From Euryodendron excelsum (taxonomy: Eukaryota > Streptophyta > Magnoliopsida > Ericales > Pentaphylacaceae): 64,000 nucleotides of DNA. Of the stretch, positions 37,707 to 48,401 are shown in pieces; the stretch's first letter is position 1, and each line of letters starts with the position of its first letter. The position numbers and the translations under genes are program-made. The notes beneath the pieces were generated by a model. The model saw nothing but the letters and a program-made list of their open reading frames with translations, made no database searches and was not told where the DNA came from. Where the stretch lies: the NCBI GenBank assembly GCA_033060915.1, contig CM065381.1, positions 35,646,836 to 35,710,835 of the forward strand, read 5' to 3'.

Positions 37707-37965
37707 ATTATATAGGTCAATTTATGATTCTATGAATGCATATGTAGTTCATTTTGTTCTTCATGATATTTTTGACTCTTTTTTATATAATTAGGCTCAT
37801 TCTCTCTTCATTTTGAAGTAATCATCATAAATTACAAAAAAATTTAGCCTTTTGTTCTTTTTTGTTAGGATCTTACGATCCTCGATCCAATCCTACAATC
37901 TGACTTGGAAGACCCCCAAAACGATCCAAGGTAGGATCCCAATTTTGACAACATTGGCTTGTGAT

Positions 37966-39030
37966 TAAATGAATTTAATTGCATATCTACTTGTGAATCG
38001 ACTCAAGAAATATGGAATAGGTTGGAAGTCACACATGAGGGAACAAATCAAGTTAAGGAATCCAAGATTAGTATGCTTGTGCATAAATATGAGTTGTTTC
38101 AAATGAATCATTATGAAACCATTTATGACATGTTTACTCGATTTATGGATATTATCAATGCTTTAAAATCTCTTGGTAAATCTCACTATAATGTTGAGAT
38201 GGGGAGAAAGAATCTTAGGTCATTACCAAAGAATAGGGAGCCAAAGGTGACTGCCATTCAAGAAACGAAGAATTTGACGAAACTAAGTCTTGATGAACTT
38301 TGGGATCACTGATGACTCATGAACTTACCATGAAAAGTGATGAAGATGAGAGCAAAAGAAAGAAAGACATTGCTTTCAAATCATCTATCAATGATGATGA
38401 TAAAGAAACTAGCAATGATGAAGAGATGACTATGATTGCAAGAGGTTTCAAAGAGTTTCTAAGAAAGATAAAGCAAGGTGGAAGAATGTTTTCAAAGAAA
38501 GATGCTATAAAAGGAGAAACCAACTTCAAGGATGCAATTGTGTGTTATGAATGTAACAAACTTGGCCACATAAAAGCTGAATGTCCAATGCTCAAGAAAT
38601 CAAATAAGCACGCCAAAAAAAAAAAAAAAAACATTGTGATATCTCAGAGTGACAGTGATGAAAGTGACTCCAAAAAGGATGACAATGACACAGAGGTAGT
38701 AAATCTATCCCTAATGGCTCATGAAGTAGATGAGGTATGTTCTAATAGTGAAATTGACAAAATATCTTTTGCTGAATTGCAAAATGCTTTTAAAGAATTG
38801 CATCATGAGTTTAAAAGGGTTAGTGCTAAAAACAAGGTTCTTAAAAAGAGCATCACTTCTCTATCACTTGAAAAAGAAACCTTGAAAAATGAAAATGATC
38901 TTTTGAATAGAAAAGCAAAGGAATGTTCTTCAAAAGAAATTGATTCAAATGGATTGAAATTTGGAAATGAGATTTTGAAAAAGAAACTTGATATGAATCT
39001 CACTTTTTCTAAGGTAAATAGAATTTAAAA
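37966..39030 (+). pseudogene. copia gag, central part with first zinc knuckle, broken
   Basis: Continues the gag broken at 18295. It opens with NEFNCISTCESTQEIWNRL, the UBN2-type gag core. A one-base frame change near 38300 separates the LDEL end from the conserved GSLMTHELTMK. A CCHC zinc knuckle (CYECNKLGHIKAEC, coded at about 38541-38583) is followed by Lys-rich, Asp/Ser-rich and coiled-coil segments to 39028. Gag proteins package the element RNA; this copy is non-functional. Confidence 0.85.
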
Positions 39031-39033
39031 ATT

Positions 39034-39312
39034 ATGCTTGGTAAACAGAAATGTGCTTTTGATAAAGTTGGAATAGGTTTTAATCGTGTCAACAAGAAAA
39101 AGTACTACAAAGATTTTCTTGTGAAAACTACATCATCTAATACTTCTGACATCAAATGTTATCATTGTGATAGAAAAGGCCATGTGGTTAATTCTTGTTC
39201 TATTCATAAAAACTCGTATATTGCTATGAAAAAGGTGCAAGTTTATAAAATTCTATGGAATTCAAAGTGTTTAATACTAACCCAAAAGGACCCAAAAAGA
39301 TTTGGGTACTGA
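39034..39312 (+). pseudogene. copia gag-pol junction with second zinc knuckle, broken
   Basis: An open 92-codon stretch right after the gag stop, with a second knuckle CYHCDRKGHVVNSC (coded at about 39157-39198). In related elements this lies just before the protease, which I cannot find. Confidence 0.75.
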
Positions 39313-39414
39313 AAATCAGCACCTGATCTATTTTGTAGGTCTACTTGAGCTCTAAATGAATAAAGAAAAAATGATTTCTTGATAGCTGATGCTCAAGGCA
39401 CGTGACTGGACTCA

Positions 39415-39777
39415 ATGTTCACAAACTTATCATTAAAAGCTAAAAGATCAGTCGTCTTTGGAGATAATAGCAAAGGAAAAATTGTTGGTATTGATAATAT
39501 TGGTAAAAGTCCTTCGCTCATCTTTAAGAATGTCTTATTAGTTGAAGGATTAAACATAATCCAATTATGTGCTAAAGGAAATAAGGTAACTTTTGAAAAT
39601 TTTTATTGCATTATAGAAAATATAAATGATGACAAAACTCTATTTATAGGACATAGGCATGAAGATTTTTATACCATTGATGTGAATCTTTTGTCATCTT
39701 ATGATATTCCATGTCTTGATGCTATGAATGAAATTAGTTGCTTGTGGCATAAAAGATTTGCACATGCTTTCTCATAA
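39415..39777 (+). pseudogene. copia pol remnant: pre-integrase domain
   Basis: 120 codons ending SCLWHKRFAHA, the end of the gag_pre-integrs (PF13976-type) domain before integrase. The integrase core that should follow is missing: sequence passes within about 110 bp to the RNase H tail. Confidence 0.75.
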
Positions 39778-39892
39778 ACTCAACTTCTAAAGGTTTTAGT
39801 TATTGGACTTTGAAAATTAAATTTTAAAAATAATAGATTTTGCAATCTTGTTCAAAAGGAAAATATTATTTCGAATTTTGTTAATTCTAAAA

Positions 39893-39980
39893 TCAGTTGG
39901 CTGATATCTTTACAAAGCCCTTAAATGAAGAAACTTTTTATAGAATTAGAAGGGAAATTGGCATGTTAAATATGATATAA
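39893..39980 (+). pseudogene. copia RNase H C-terminal tail
   Basis: Reads QLADIFTKPLNEETFYRIRR and stops at 39978-39980. ADIFTKPL is the hallmark end of plant copia RNase H. An internal deletion removed integrase and reverse transcriptase. Confidence 0.8.
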
Positions 39981-40039
39981 TTGAGATATTATTTGATATG
40001 ATTTGACATGATTATTGATTGCAAATATTTTTGTGAGAC

Positions 40040-40665
40040 ATGATTAGGAATATTTGATTTCCTAAATCTATGAGATATACTTAATTGTGAAATATATTTG
40101 AATTAGCATTAGGAATATTGTTCCTAAATTTGGGAGATATTTCCTAAAGGTATGGGATATGATTCTAATTAAATTGGCATCTATTTTAGATAGAATATTT
40201 GTTTAATATTTGATTGAATCATATTTGTGGAGTATGATTGACATTTGGCATGTGCATATAATCTTTATTATTTGTTTGCCTAAATTAGAGGGACTTAAAT
40301 TAAAATTACAAATTTTCTTTGAAAAGATTTTTTGAACTATTTTTGAAGAATATGTTTAAATTTTGGAATATATATACAATCATGATATATTTGATTGGAG
40401 ATATTAGTTGATTGAAAATAAATCTGTGAAATGTTCATGTTGATTTGATTTTCTAAATCTATGGGTTATACCTAATTGTGAAATCTGTGTAAATTGCCAT
40501 TAGGAATATTTTTCCTAAATCCATAAGATATGATTTCATAAAGTTATTGGATGTAATTTGAACTATTACAAAATTTAGGATGTGCATATATTTGTGAATT
40601 ATTTGATTGCCTGAATCTGTAGGAGTTAAATTAAAACTGTATATCTTTTGAAAAGAATTTTTATG
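40040..40665 (+). repeat. Diverged direct duplication after copia RNase H
   Basis: About 40046-40340 and 40441-40665 are related in the same order: TTTCCTAAATCTATGAGATA, TAATTGTGAAAT, CATTAGGAATATT, TTCCTAAAT, and GCCTRAATY..GGRRTTAAATTAAAA blocks. No coding function seen. Confidence 0.6.
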
Positions 40666-40924
40666 CAATACTTGATTAAGCTATATTTGTGGGATATGCC
40701 AAGTATGTCTAAAAGGTCAAATCTTCCCTTCTCAATCGTACGGACCCACACTTTGAGAAAACCCATCCCTCATTCTACTTCGTCTCTCACACGAAAAACT
40801 CAAAGGGAAAACTTTTCCAATTTCATACGGCAATTCCCTCTCACATCGAAAGCCTAAGTGCTGACTTCCTATTCTTTGGCTTCTACTCTTATGCAAAACC
40901 CTAGAGGCCATCCTCTCTTTGAGA

Positions 40925-40985
40925 TTCTATCTATAAAAAACACAGCCCAACTGTGGTAAAGCACAATTGAAGCAAACCCACTCAT
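40925..40985 (+). promoter_or_regulatory. Possible promoter of the extra copia ORF
   Basis: CTATAAAAAACACAG near 40930 resembles a TATA box about 60 bp before an ATG. The C-rich leader before it resembles plant mRNA leaders. Inference only. Confidence 0.25.
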
Positions 40986-40997
40986 GGCTAGTGCTCA

Positions 40998-42240
40998 ATG
41001 ACGCCAAAACCCACTACCCATGGTTTGTTAAAGCGCAAGGAGACATCTACCAGTGCTGAAAAGGGAAACTCATCCAAGAAGAAAGGGAAAAATATTGTAG
41101 CTTCTTCATCAGTGGTGAAATACTTTGAAGACATACAACTCCAAATAAGGTATAAAGCCTCCTTGATAGAACTATACTTCCAGAGAGAAATGTGAACTTT
41201 GCATTCTTTGAGAATAAAGGGTTTACTTTTAAAAAGTGGTTTGAAAAAATTGTTTGGTTACCCATTCTGAAAATGAAAGATGATACCTATCCAACCTTGG
41301 TGGGACACTTTTATGCAAATTTTTATCTTGATAAGGATAACACCATTAACTCTTTTGCTAAAGAAAAATCCATTGTGTTAACCTTAAAAACTCTCAGTGA
41401 CATTCTTCAATTTTCAAACTCCAATGATGTGGTATATGAGAACAGCAAATGTGTAAAATACCCCGGTTTCAGTAAGCTTGATGTCGTTCAAACCAGATGT
41501 GGAAATCCAAATCTAGAGAATGACAGTAAGCCTACAGCCAACGCATTATCTTTGGAGATGAGAGTTGTTCGTAGGATCATTGCCAATAGCATCCTTTTGA
41601 GAAAAGGTAGACTTAAACTAGTTACTTATTTTGAAACGTTTCTCCTTTGGGCTATTTCTCATGGACATGAGATAAATCTTCCTTATATGTTTTGGAATCA
41701 CATGAAAGAATGTCAACATAGAACTGTGAGTACCTTCCCCTATGGAATGAGTCTAACAAAGGTTTTTAAGCATTTTGATGTTGATTTGGAAAATGAATTT
41801 AAAGGAACTTTCAACAATGAATTAACTTTTGGTCAAAGAACTTTGGGTTTGATGGGTTTCAAGAAAGTTAACAAGTAGTGGGTGTATAAGAAAGAGTCTA
41901 TCCAATCTTCTCAGCATGATCAACCTTCAAGCTTTACATCACCACCTCCTTCTAGGAATGTACGCATGGGTAATTCTTCTCAATCTAAAATTTTACATTT
42001 TTACATGACATATCTGTTAAGATTGAGTCCCTTGATGCTAAGGTAGTGGAACTTGACTCTAAGATGACTTATTTGAATGACTTGAATCGTTCTATGAAAG
42101 AATTGTATGAGAAAAAGGATGTAGTTGATGGTTAAGTCATTGGTATGCGTCGCCATTTGAAGAATGTTGTGATGGTTGCTCATGAAAGCATGATGGGACT
42201 TATGAATGGGATCAGTTCTATGAAGACTTTATGATCAACT
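40998..42240 (+). pseudogene. Extra 3' ORF of copia-type element, broken (plant transposon-protein-like)
   Basis: Two overlapping open stretches (40998-41195 and 41192-41878) form one frame after a one-base shift at about 41191: basic Ser/Lys-rich N-terminus, then FENKGFTFKKWFEKI, YPTLVGHFYANFYLDKDN and a helical region to GLMGFKKVNK. A TAG at 41876 and later frame changes precede a tail (to about 42240) with a heptad-like SLDAKVVELDSKMTYL stretch. The middle resembles the 'putative plant transposon protein' domain (PF20167-type) from memory. It lies between RNase H and the purine tract. I do not know its function; it shows no envelope-like signal peptide or membrane anchor. Confidence 0.5.
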
Positions 42241-42741
42241 TCAAATTTAAGTTCAGAAAAATCTGGTTTCAACTCAAAATTTCAGTCAGAAGTTAACTGG
42301 TTTTGCTCAATGGATGGATGCTGCCTGGAACAAACACTTCCTTGCTCCACATTAGCCTTATACCTGGCCTACTTGCCTTCCAGTTCATTTTTTGCCCACA
42401 TCATCCAAAAAATAATTTTTGACTCTCACACCCTTATTCTCATTCATGGTTGTGTATATTAATAGTTATGGATGTTATGGAATTGGATATTATATGGATG
42501 CTATGATTCTATGTTTATTAATGCTTTATTTTTGGATGCACTATTTGTTAATGTCAATCATATTGACTTATATTCTCTTTTAAGTGCTTTAATTGTTTTT
42601 GATATTGACAAAAGGGTAGAAATACTTGATTTTGATCGATGATTGATTATAACATAATCTGTAAATTGCTATTTAAATGCTCATCTGAAAGGGAAATCTT
42701 ATTATGTATCAAGCTTTGTAGGAAGTTGAAAGGAATGTATA

Positions 42742-42754
42742 AGTTGAGGGGGAG
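42742..42754 (+). other. Polypurine tract before 3' LTR remnant
   Basis: TTGAGGGGGAG, the standard copia plus-strand primer. Solo LTR H is inserted just after it. Confidence 0.55.
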
Positions 42755-42759
42755 CGTAA

Positions 42760-44346
42760 TGATTCCACTCTAAAAGTGTAATCTTTGTTCCCTAATGAAG
42801 TGTTTGATAGCCTCTATATGGGTATTATTATGGATTTTTAGCAATAAATTGATCTAAACTATTTTTATATCTATATTGCAGGTTTTTGGTGTTAAATTGG
42901 TGGAAAAAGGGGGCTTAAAGGAGAGAAGACCGTCCGGACGGTTCAACCGTTCGGACGGTGCGTTCGGATGGAGAGATTACCGTTTGGACGCCTAGACTGT
43001 TCGGACGGGCAAGTAACCGTTCGGACGCCACGTTCAGACGGGCGAATCACCGTTCGGACGGTGCGACGGATATTGCCGTTCTAGAGTCTATGTTTCCCGT
43101 CCAAAGTCGTTCCAGAGGCGTTATTTTCCGTCCAAAGCCGTTCTAGAGTCGTCATTTTCCGTTCGAAGAATTACAGAGCCGAATTTCCTCATTCGAAGAC
43201 CGTCCGAACGGTGAAATAACCGTTCAAACGGTTATGGCACCGTCCGGACGGTGCGTCCGGACGCATATTGGACGCACTTAAGACGCACTTTGGACGGTGA
43301 GCGCAGATTTGCCTTACAACCCAGCAGTCGAAGAAAAAAAAGGGGGAGATCAGATTTTAGGGTTAGCAGCTGCGGGTAGAGAGGAAAAATAGGGGAAATT
43401 CTTGTATTTTGCTTAGATTCAATTTACTTTGTTGTATTTGGGGCTTTTGAAGGTATTTAGATAGATTTGTTGGGTTGATTTAGTGTAAACTCTCATATTC
43501 TCTACATTTCAATCTATATACACTTTTGAGTTAAAATCAAGATGTGTTTTCTACACTTTGGAAAGCTTTCAACCATGGATTCTTCAAGCTAAACTCATAG
43601 TTTGGGAGCAAATGTGAAGATCTATCAAGGAATGCATGGAAAATGAAAGGGGAGTTCTTGAATCTCATTGAATATTTTGTTTACTTATTTTTCTCTAATT
43701 ATGTTGGAATTAATTTGTGTAGAAATCTTAGATCTATAATCATAGTTAATAACATGTGATTTATTTCCTAAGAACCTAGAAATTAGAAAAAAAAAACTTA
43801 ATTCCAAAATAATTAGAGAGCCCTAAAATTTCAAAGCTAAATCTTCCGAATCAAGGGCCTTTGAACGGTTCTTGATTCGAGTTAACCGAAACTCCCCATT
43901 TCAAATTCCATGCTAAAATTGGTAGATTGGAACATTTGAACCCAAACCCCCTTCTCTAATCAAGTTAAATCTCTTTTCGTGTTCATTTAGAATTTCGGTT
44001 AAATTAAGAGTTGAGTTAGTATTAAGTGTGGTTGTTGTAGTAGAATTTGCACAATTGTCAATTCACTTTAGCTAGAAGTAAGTTGTATGTTTAAATTTCA
44101 ATTTTAATTGCTTGCCTAGTTGTTAGTAAATCAAACCCTCAAACACCAAAATATTTTTGGTCAAATTTTAGCTAGCATAGCAATTGATTTCACTCTTGGT
44201 TTGTGGTTGCAATCTGAACATATTTCAAAAGTCTACTCGTTCCTATTGCTAAATTTGCACAGGTCTCTTGAGAGAACACGATAGTGGGAGTACCCCACTT
44301 AAAATACAAGCACCCCCATCGCGGTGAGTGTGGAAGGGACGAGTCA
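42760..44346 (+). mobile_element. Solo LTR H (family G/H/I), TSD CGTAA
   Basis: 1,587 bp from TGATTCCACTCTAAAAG to GGACGAGTCA, flanked by CGTAA at 42755-42759 and 44347-44351. It begins with a small inverted repeat (GATTMCACTYT/AAAAGTGTAATC) shared with G and I. The palindrome array is at 42930-43298. The 3' half (TCTTGAGAGAACACGATAGTG) resembles the 'gggagagaacgat' block of I. No coding sequence. Confidence 0.8.
42930..43298. repeat. Array of 12-bp palindromes, CCGTYCGRACGG type
   Basis: About twelve sites spaced roughly 13-40 bp, including CCGTCCGGACGG, CCGTTCGGACGG, CCGTCCGAACGG and CCGTTCAAACGG. Several are perfect palindromes. Confidence 0.9.
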
Positions 44347-44415
44347 CGTAAGTCCACCCTTAGATGAATATTTTGGAAGATCTTCACTAACAGCTCTCTA
44401 AATGCTAGTTGATTG

Positions 44416-46196
44416 TGTTGGCCCAAGAGTGCAACCCGAGAGACAGGGGGGGGTGAATTGGGTTTTCAAAAGTAATCATAAATAATTTTAACCAAAAATT
44501 ATTTAAGCAATCTAATTAATCAATCAAATAGTAGAACCAAAGTGTGTATGCAATGTGTTCAAGCAATATCAAACAATAAATGAAAAACAGAACACAAAAT
44601 GAACACAAAGATTTACGAAGGTTCAACCACAACTCGTGACCTACGTCTTCACTTTCAAGACCCCCTTGAAAGCTCTTTTACTATGCAATGAACAATTACA
44701 AAGCAGGTGCTAGTTGATCCAGTGTCTAGCACACTTCTCACAAGAGCTCTTCCCAAGCTCTCAAATCTTTCTAAGTGATTTTGTCCAAGCTTTACTAAGA
44801 CTTACAAGCGATTTTATCCAAATTTCACTTAAACTTACAAGTGTTTTTAACAAGAACACTCAAACTCACAAGTTTACAAACCCACCCAAATAGAATAAAT
44901 GAGGTTTACACAAAGTCTCTTTCTTAAAGAGTGTATGAAATTAGTGTAAGATCAGTAAATTCCCAATATTTCAGCAAAGCAATAGTAACCTCTAGGGTTT
45001 ATGCCTTCAAATTTGATAATTGCAATTGTATGGATGTTCTCTCTTATTGTATATGCTGTGGGGGGTTTTGTATATATGCCTTAGCTTTGATTCTAGCCGC
45101 TGGAGGTGGTTAAGATTGCATTAAATGCACAAACACAGCTGTAAAACGTTTAAAAATAGTATCATTGCAGTGGCATGGGTTGACCCATAGGCTGCAAGTG
45201 TCGACACCTTCTTGTTCTAAAAACTGTTCTAATATACCTCCATGTGTCGACTCTTGAGGAATCAAGTGTGGACTCCTTCAAGTTTTAGCATTTATCTCTA
45301 AGGCACTGTCTCGATGTGTTAACTATTCTAAGCTCATGTGTCGACTTTTTTAAGGATTTTTCAAAGTCGTGCAATCTGTCTCGATGTGTTGACTCCTGTA
45401 GACTCATGTGTCGACTCTTTTAATGATTTATCAAAGTCATGCTCACTGTCTCCATGTGTCGACTCCTGTAGGCTTATGTGTTGACTCTTTTAACGATTTA
45501 TCAAAGTCATGCTTACTGTCTCCACGTGTCGACTTCTGTAGGTTCATATGTCGACTCTTTTAAGGATTTATCAAAGTTATGCACACTGTCTCCATGTGTC
45601 AACACTTGTAGGTCTAAGTGTTGACATTTGATGAACTAAGTATCGACTCCTGTTCTGGATGTGTCTTGCCAATTCCATATGCTTAGTTCAAGCCACTGTT
45701 TTTATGTGTCGACTCCTGCCAATTTTATAGGTTTCATTTTGCAAGACTTCTTCAATCTTCTTCCAAACCTTCAAGCACTTCAATAATTTTTCATGTGATC
45801 CTTCTAAGGCTTGAAATGTCTTCTTCCATGCATGTTGTTCTTTAAGAACTTCTTCAATCAATTCATGGCTTTCCTTGATTTGTTGAGACTTCATCAAATC
45901 TTCCAATAGTTGTGATATTCACTTCACTTGATATTTAACACCTTCAATCTCTTCGAGATGGAATAATTCAATTTGATTGCATCTAGAACTTCTTTGATCC
46001 ATATAGCCTCTTCTATCTTCTTCAAGATTTCAATCATACTATTCAAATCTTCTTGGCGAGCTTCATAAATTCTTCAATATATTCAAGCTTTACGTTAGAG
46101 TCTAATTAATGCATGACATAATCTGCACACTAAGTAAAGTAATTAGACATTTAAACAAAATTTTGTTATCATCAAAATCAAGGTATGGAGTCAACA
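44416..46196 (-). mobile_element. copia-type solo LTR J in host 3' LTR, TSD GATTG
   Basis: 1,781 bp. On the minus strand it runs TGTTGACTCCATACC, TTTTGATGATAACAAAA ... GGTTGCACTCTTGGGCCAACA. GATTG flanks it at 44411-44415 and 46197-46201. The host 5' LTR at 17051-17056 is uninterrupted at this point. An internal tandem repeat lies at about 45240-45720. Open frames inside are short and not protein-like. Confidence 0.85.
45240..45720. repeat. About 77-bp tandem repeat in LTR J
   Basis: Units share CTGTCTCCATGTGTCGACTC, GTAGGCTCATGTGTCGACTC and TTTATCAAAGTCATGC. Confidence 0.8.
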
Positions 46197-46756
46197 GATT
46201 GAAGACATCTTTGAAGACTTATATAAAGCCTATTGCTGCAAAAAAGAAAGCTTACAACAACTGAGCACCAAAAGTGAAATCCTATTGAGAAAGTTTTTAA
46301 GCCTACAAGTTCATATACTTATAACCTTTTTTCTTTATTGGCATATCTATTCTTTGAGAGAATCCTTTGTAAAGCAAGAGTGTTTGTACTATTAATCTTT
46401 TTCGTAAAGAGAGATTTCTAGCTAAGAAAGTAACTAGGGTTGGGTGCAACTAAACCTTGTAAAAGTCTAGTTGGTTAGGTGTGACTAGAATCTGAGATAA
46501 TCTAGTTGGAGTGAGATGATTACTTATAAAGTAAGGACTAGCACTTGAGAAAAAGGTTAATAATTGTATCAAGGATTGGCTAGTAAAGAGACTTCTCAAG
46601 TAAGGACCCTTGGGACGTGGAAGTAGGCTTATGGAGATTTAAGCCGAAGCACGAGAATAATACTGGTGTCATACTTTCTTATATCTCTCTCCCCTCTCTC
46701 TTTATTATTGTGCTGTCTTATTTGTTATATATCTTGTACACAACACTTGCACTTAA

Positions 46757-48396
46757 TGACTCGCCCCCAAATGCGGTATTCCTACAAATGGAGTTAGATA
46801 TCCCGCAAGAGTACGGGGGTCGTGATGAAGTATAAACTTGTAATAATCCGGTATCGTTTTCTCCCAAGGGACCTAGCCCAATATAAGCTCTAGCACTCAC
46901 CTCACACTAACCTAACTAGGGTCGAATTGCAATTAAAAAGGGGAATTGGATCTGAAACAAAAAGGAAAATAAAAAGACCGAAAATGTTTTGGGTTTTTGA
47001 TAATGGTTTTGAATTACTAACCTAATGCAGTGGAAATTAAAGCAATTAACACTTGACAATTAAAGTAAAGCAAAGTGAAAATAGAATAAAAGCAATTAAA
47101 AGGGAATTGGGCTCAAATAATCAATCACTGAATTTCATCCAAGGTTTTCAATGGGGTTTATAACTCAAATCAAACACAACATTTAAGTGTGTTTGATTTG
47201 GAAGATTTAACTTTGAAAATCGATAATTCTCAAGCAATTGAAATTAGATACATGTTCAATGGGAAATCAAAGGTTAATACCATCGATTCAACTTAGTCAA
47301 TACCAAATTTGTGGTTTGTGCATTGATTAGTCAAACATAATCAATAGCCTAGGTTTTCTAAGGTATCTTCAATCAATTTTTGGGAATGAATTTCTAGCAA
47401 TTGTGGAGTATTTTTTTTAGTTAAGAGTCCTAAATTAATACCATTGATTTGGGTGATGAAAATCTCCAAACTTAGTCAATAATCTAAGTTTTCTAAAATT
47501 TCACACCTAATTACTAGAAATTCGAATTCTAAAAAAATATGGTAATTAATCCATGAGATACCTCCAATTGAATTCCTTGGATTATTTGGGTGATTTTCAC
47601 ATTTAAACCCAATGTAAATTCTAGCTACTTGAATACATTATAAAAAACATGTAAGAATGTAAAGAAAGCATGTAGAGACTTAAATATAAAATTTATTTGA
47701 ATATTAAAGATGTTTGGTTATAAAGAAAATGCAAGAAAGTGCAAAAAAGTAAAAGAAAATACAATACAATTGAAGAAAACTACAAGTTTTATACCTATAC
47801 TACAATTACAAAGCTAAATCTAAGCTAAAAATGAAGAAAAATGAAAAAAACCAACCTTGGAGGAGCTCCCCCACCGCCCCCTTGCTCCAACTAACCCTAA
47901 CTACTCAAAAACTATACAAAAAATCTTAAAAACGTAGTTTCGGACGCAAAAAATGCATTCTGGATGAATAGTAACCGTCCGAACGGTGAACAATAACCGT
48001 TTGGACGGGTATTATTTATCATTGTTCGACCCTAGAAACTTCGAAACTTGATTTGACCATCCTAGAGTTCGATTCAACCAATGCACATTATAGGCAAAAT
48101 TGTAGAGCTTGAAGTCTTCTTTCCAATGACGCAAAAATCAGCTCAATTGGACATCAGAGTAAAAATTTATGGCGAGAATACCGAGATAGATCTGAATTTT
48201 TATTAACAAATTATTCGCCTTGGACCCGCTTTGATTATTCTTGCTTTCTTTTTACCTTTATTAGCTTATATAACTTATAAAACATATACAAAACATACTC
48301 AAACAAATATCTAACTAAAATAAGATAATTAATTACAATATAAGTTTAACAAAGTACAAATTAATGGTTTATGATTACATTTTTAGGGTGTAATCA
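46757..48396 (-). mobile_element. Solo LTR G (family G/H/I) in host 3' LTR, TSD CTTAA
   Basis: 1,640 bp. On the minus strand it starts TGATTACACCCTAAAAATG and ends TTTGGGGGCGAGTCA. CTTAA flanks it at 46752-46756 and 48397-48401. The host 5' LTR at about 17617-17630 is uninterrupted. Two palindromes of the family array remain at 47975-47986 and 47997-48008. Confidence 0.82.
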
Positions 48397-48401
48397 CTTA
48401 A

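Larger units (their letters stand above)
18296..37956. mobile_element. MULE-like non-autonomous DNA element carrying the inner nest
   Basis: Ends: GGTTATCAAAATCGCGATC read across the F insertion at the left, and TGTTGTCAAAATTGGGATC read inward from the right on the minus strand. They align as terminal inverted repeats. The flanking 9-mers GCTTTTGAT (18287-18295) and GCTTGTGAT (37957-37965) form a target duplication with one mismatch, and gag resumes right after it. Nine bases is the Mutator-like length. Without F the element is about 1.03 kb (11 bp left, about 1,017 bp right), with GGATCG/CGATCC-rich subterminal repeats. No transposase. Confidence 0.65.

Noticed and set aside
42958..43146. 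62-codon ORF rich in R, S and D
   Set aside because: Same effect from the CCGTTCGGACGG array in LTR H.
45688..45906. 72-codon Lys/Glu-rich minus-strand ORF with coiled-coil look
   Set aside because: Lies wholly within solo LTR J, in low-complexity GAAGA-rich U3 sequence.
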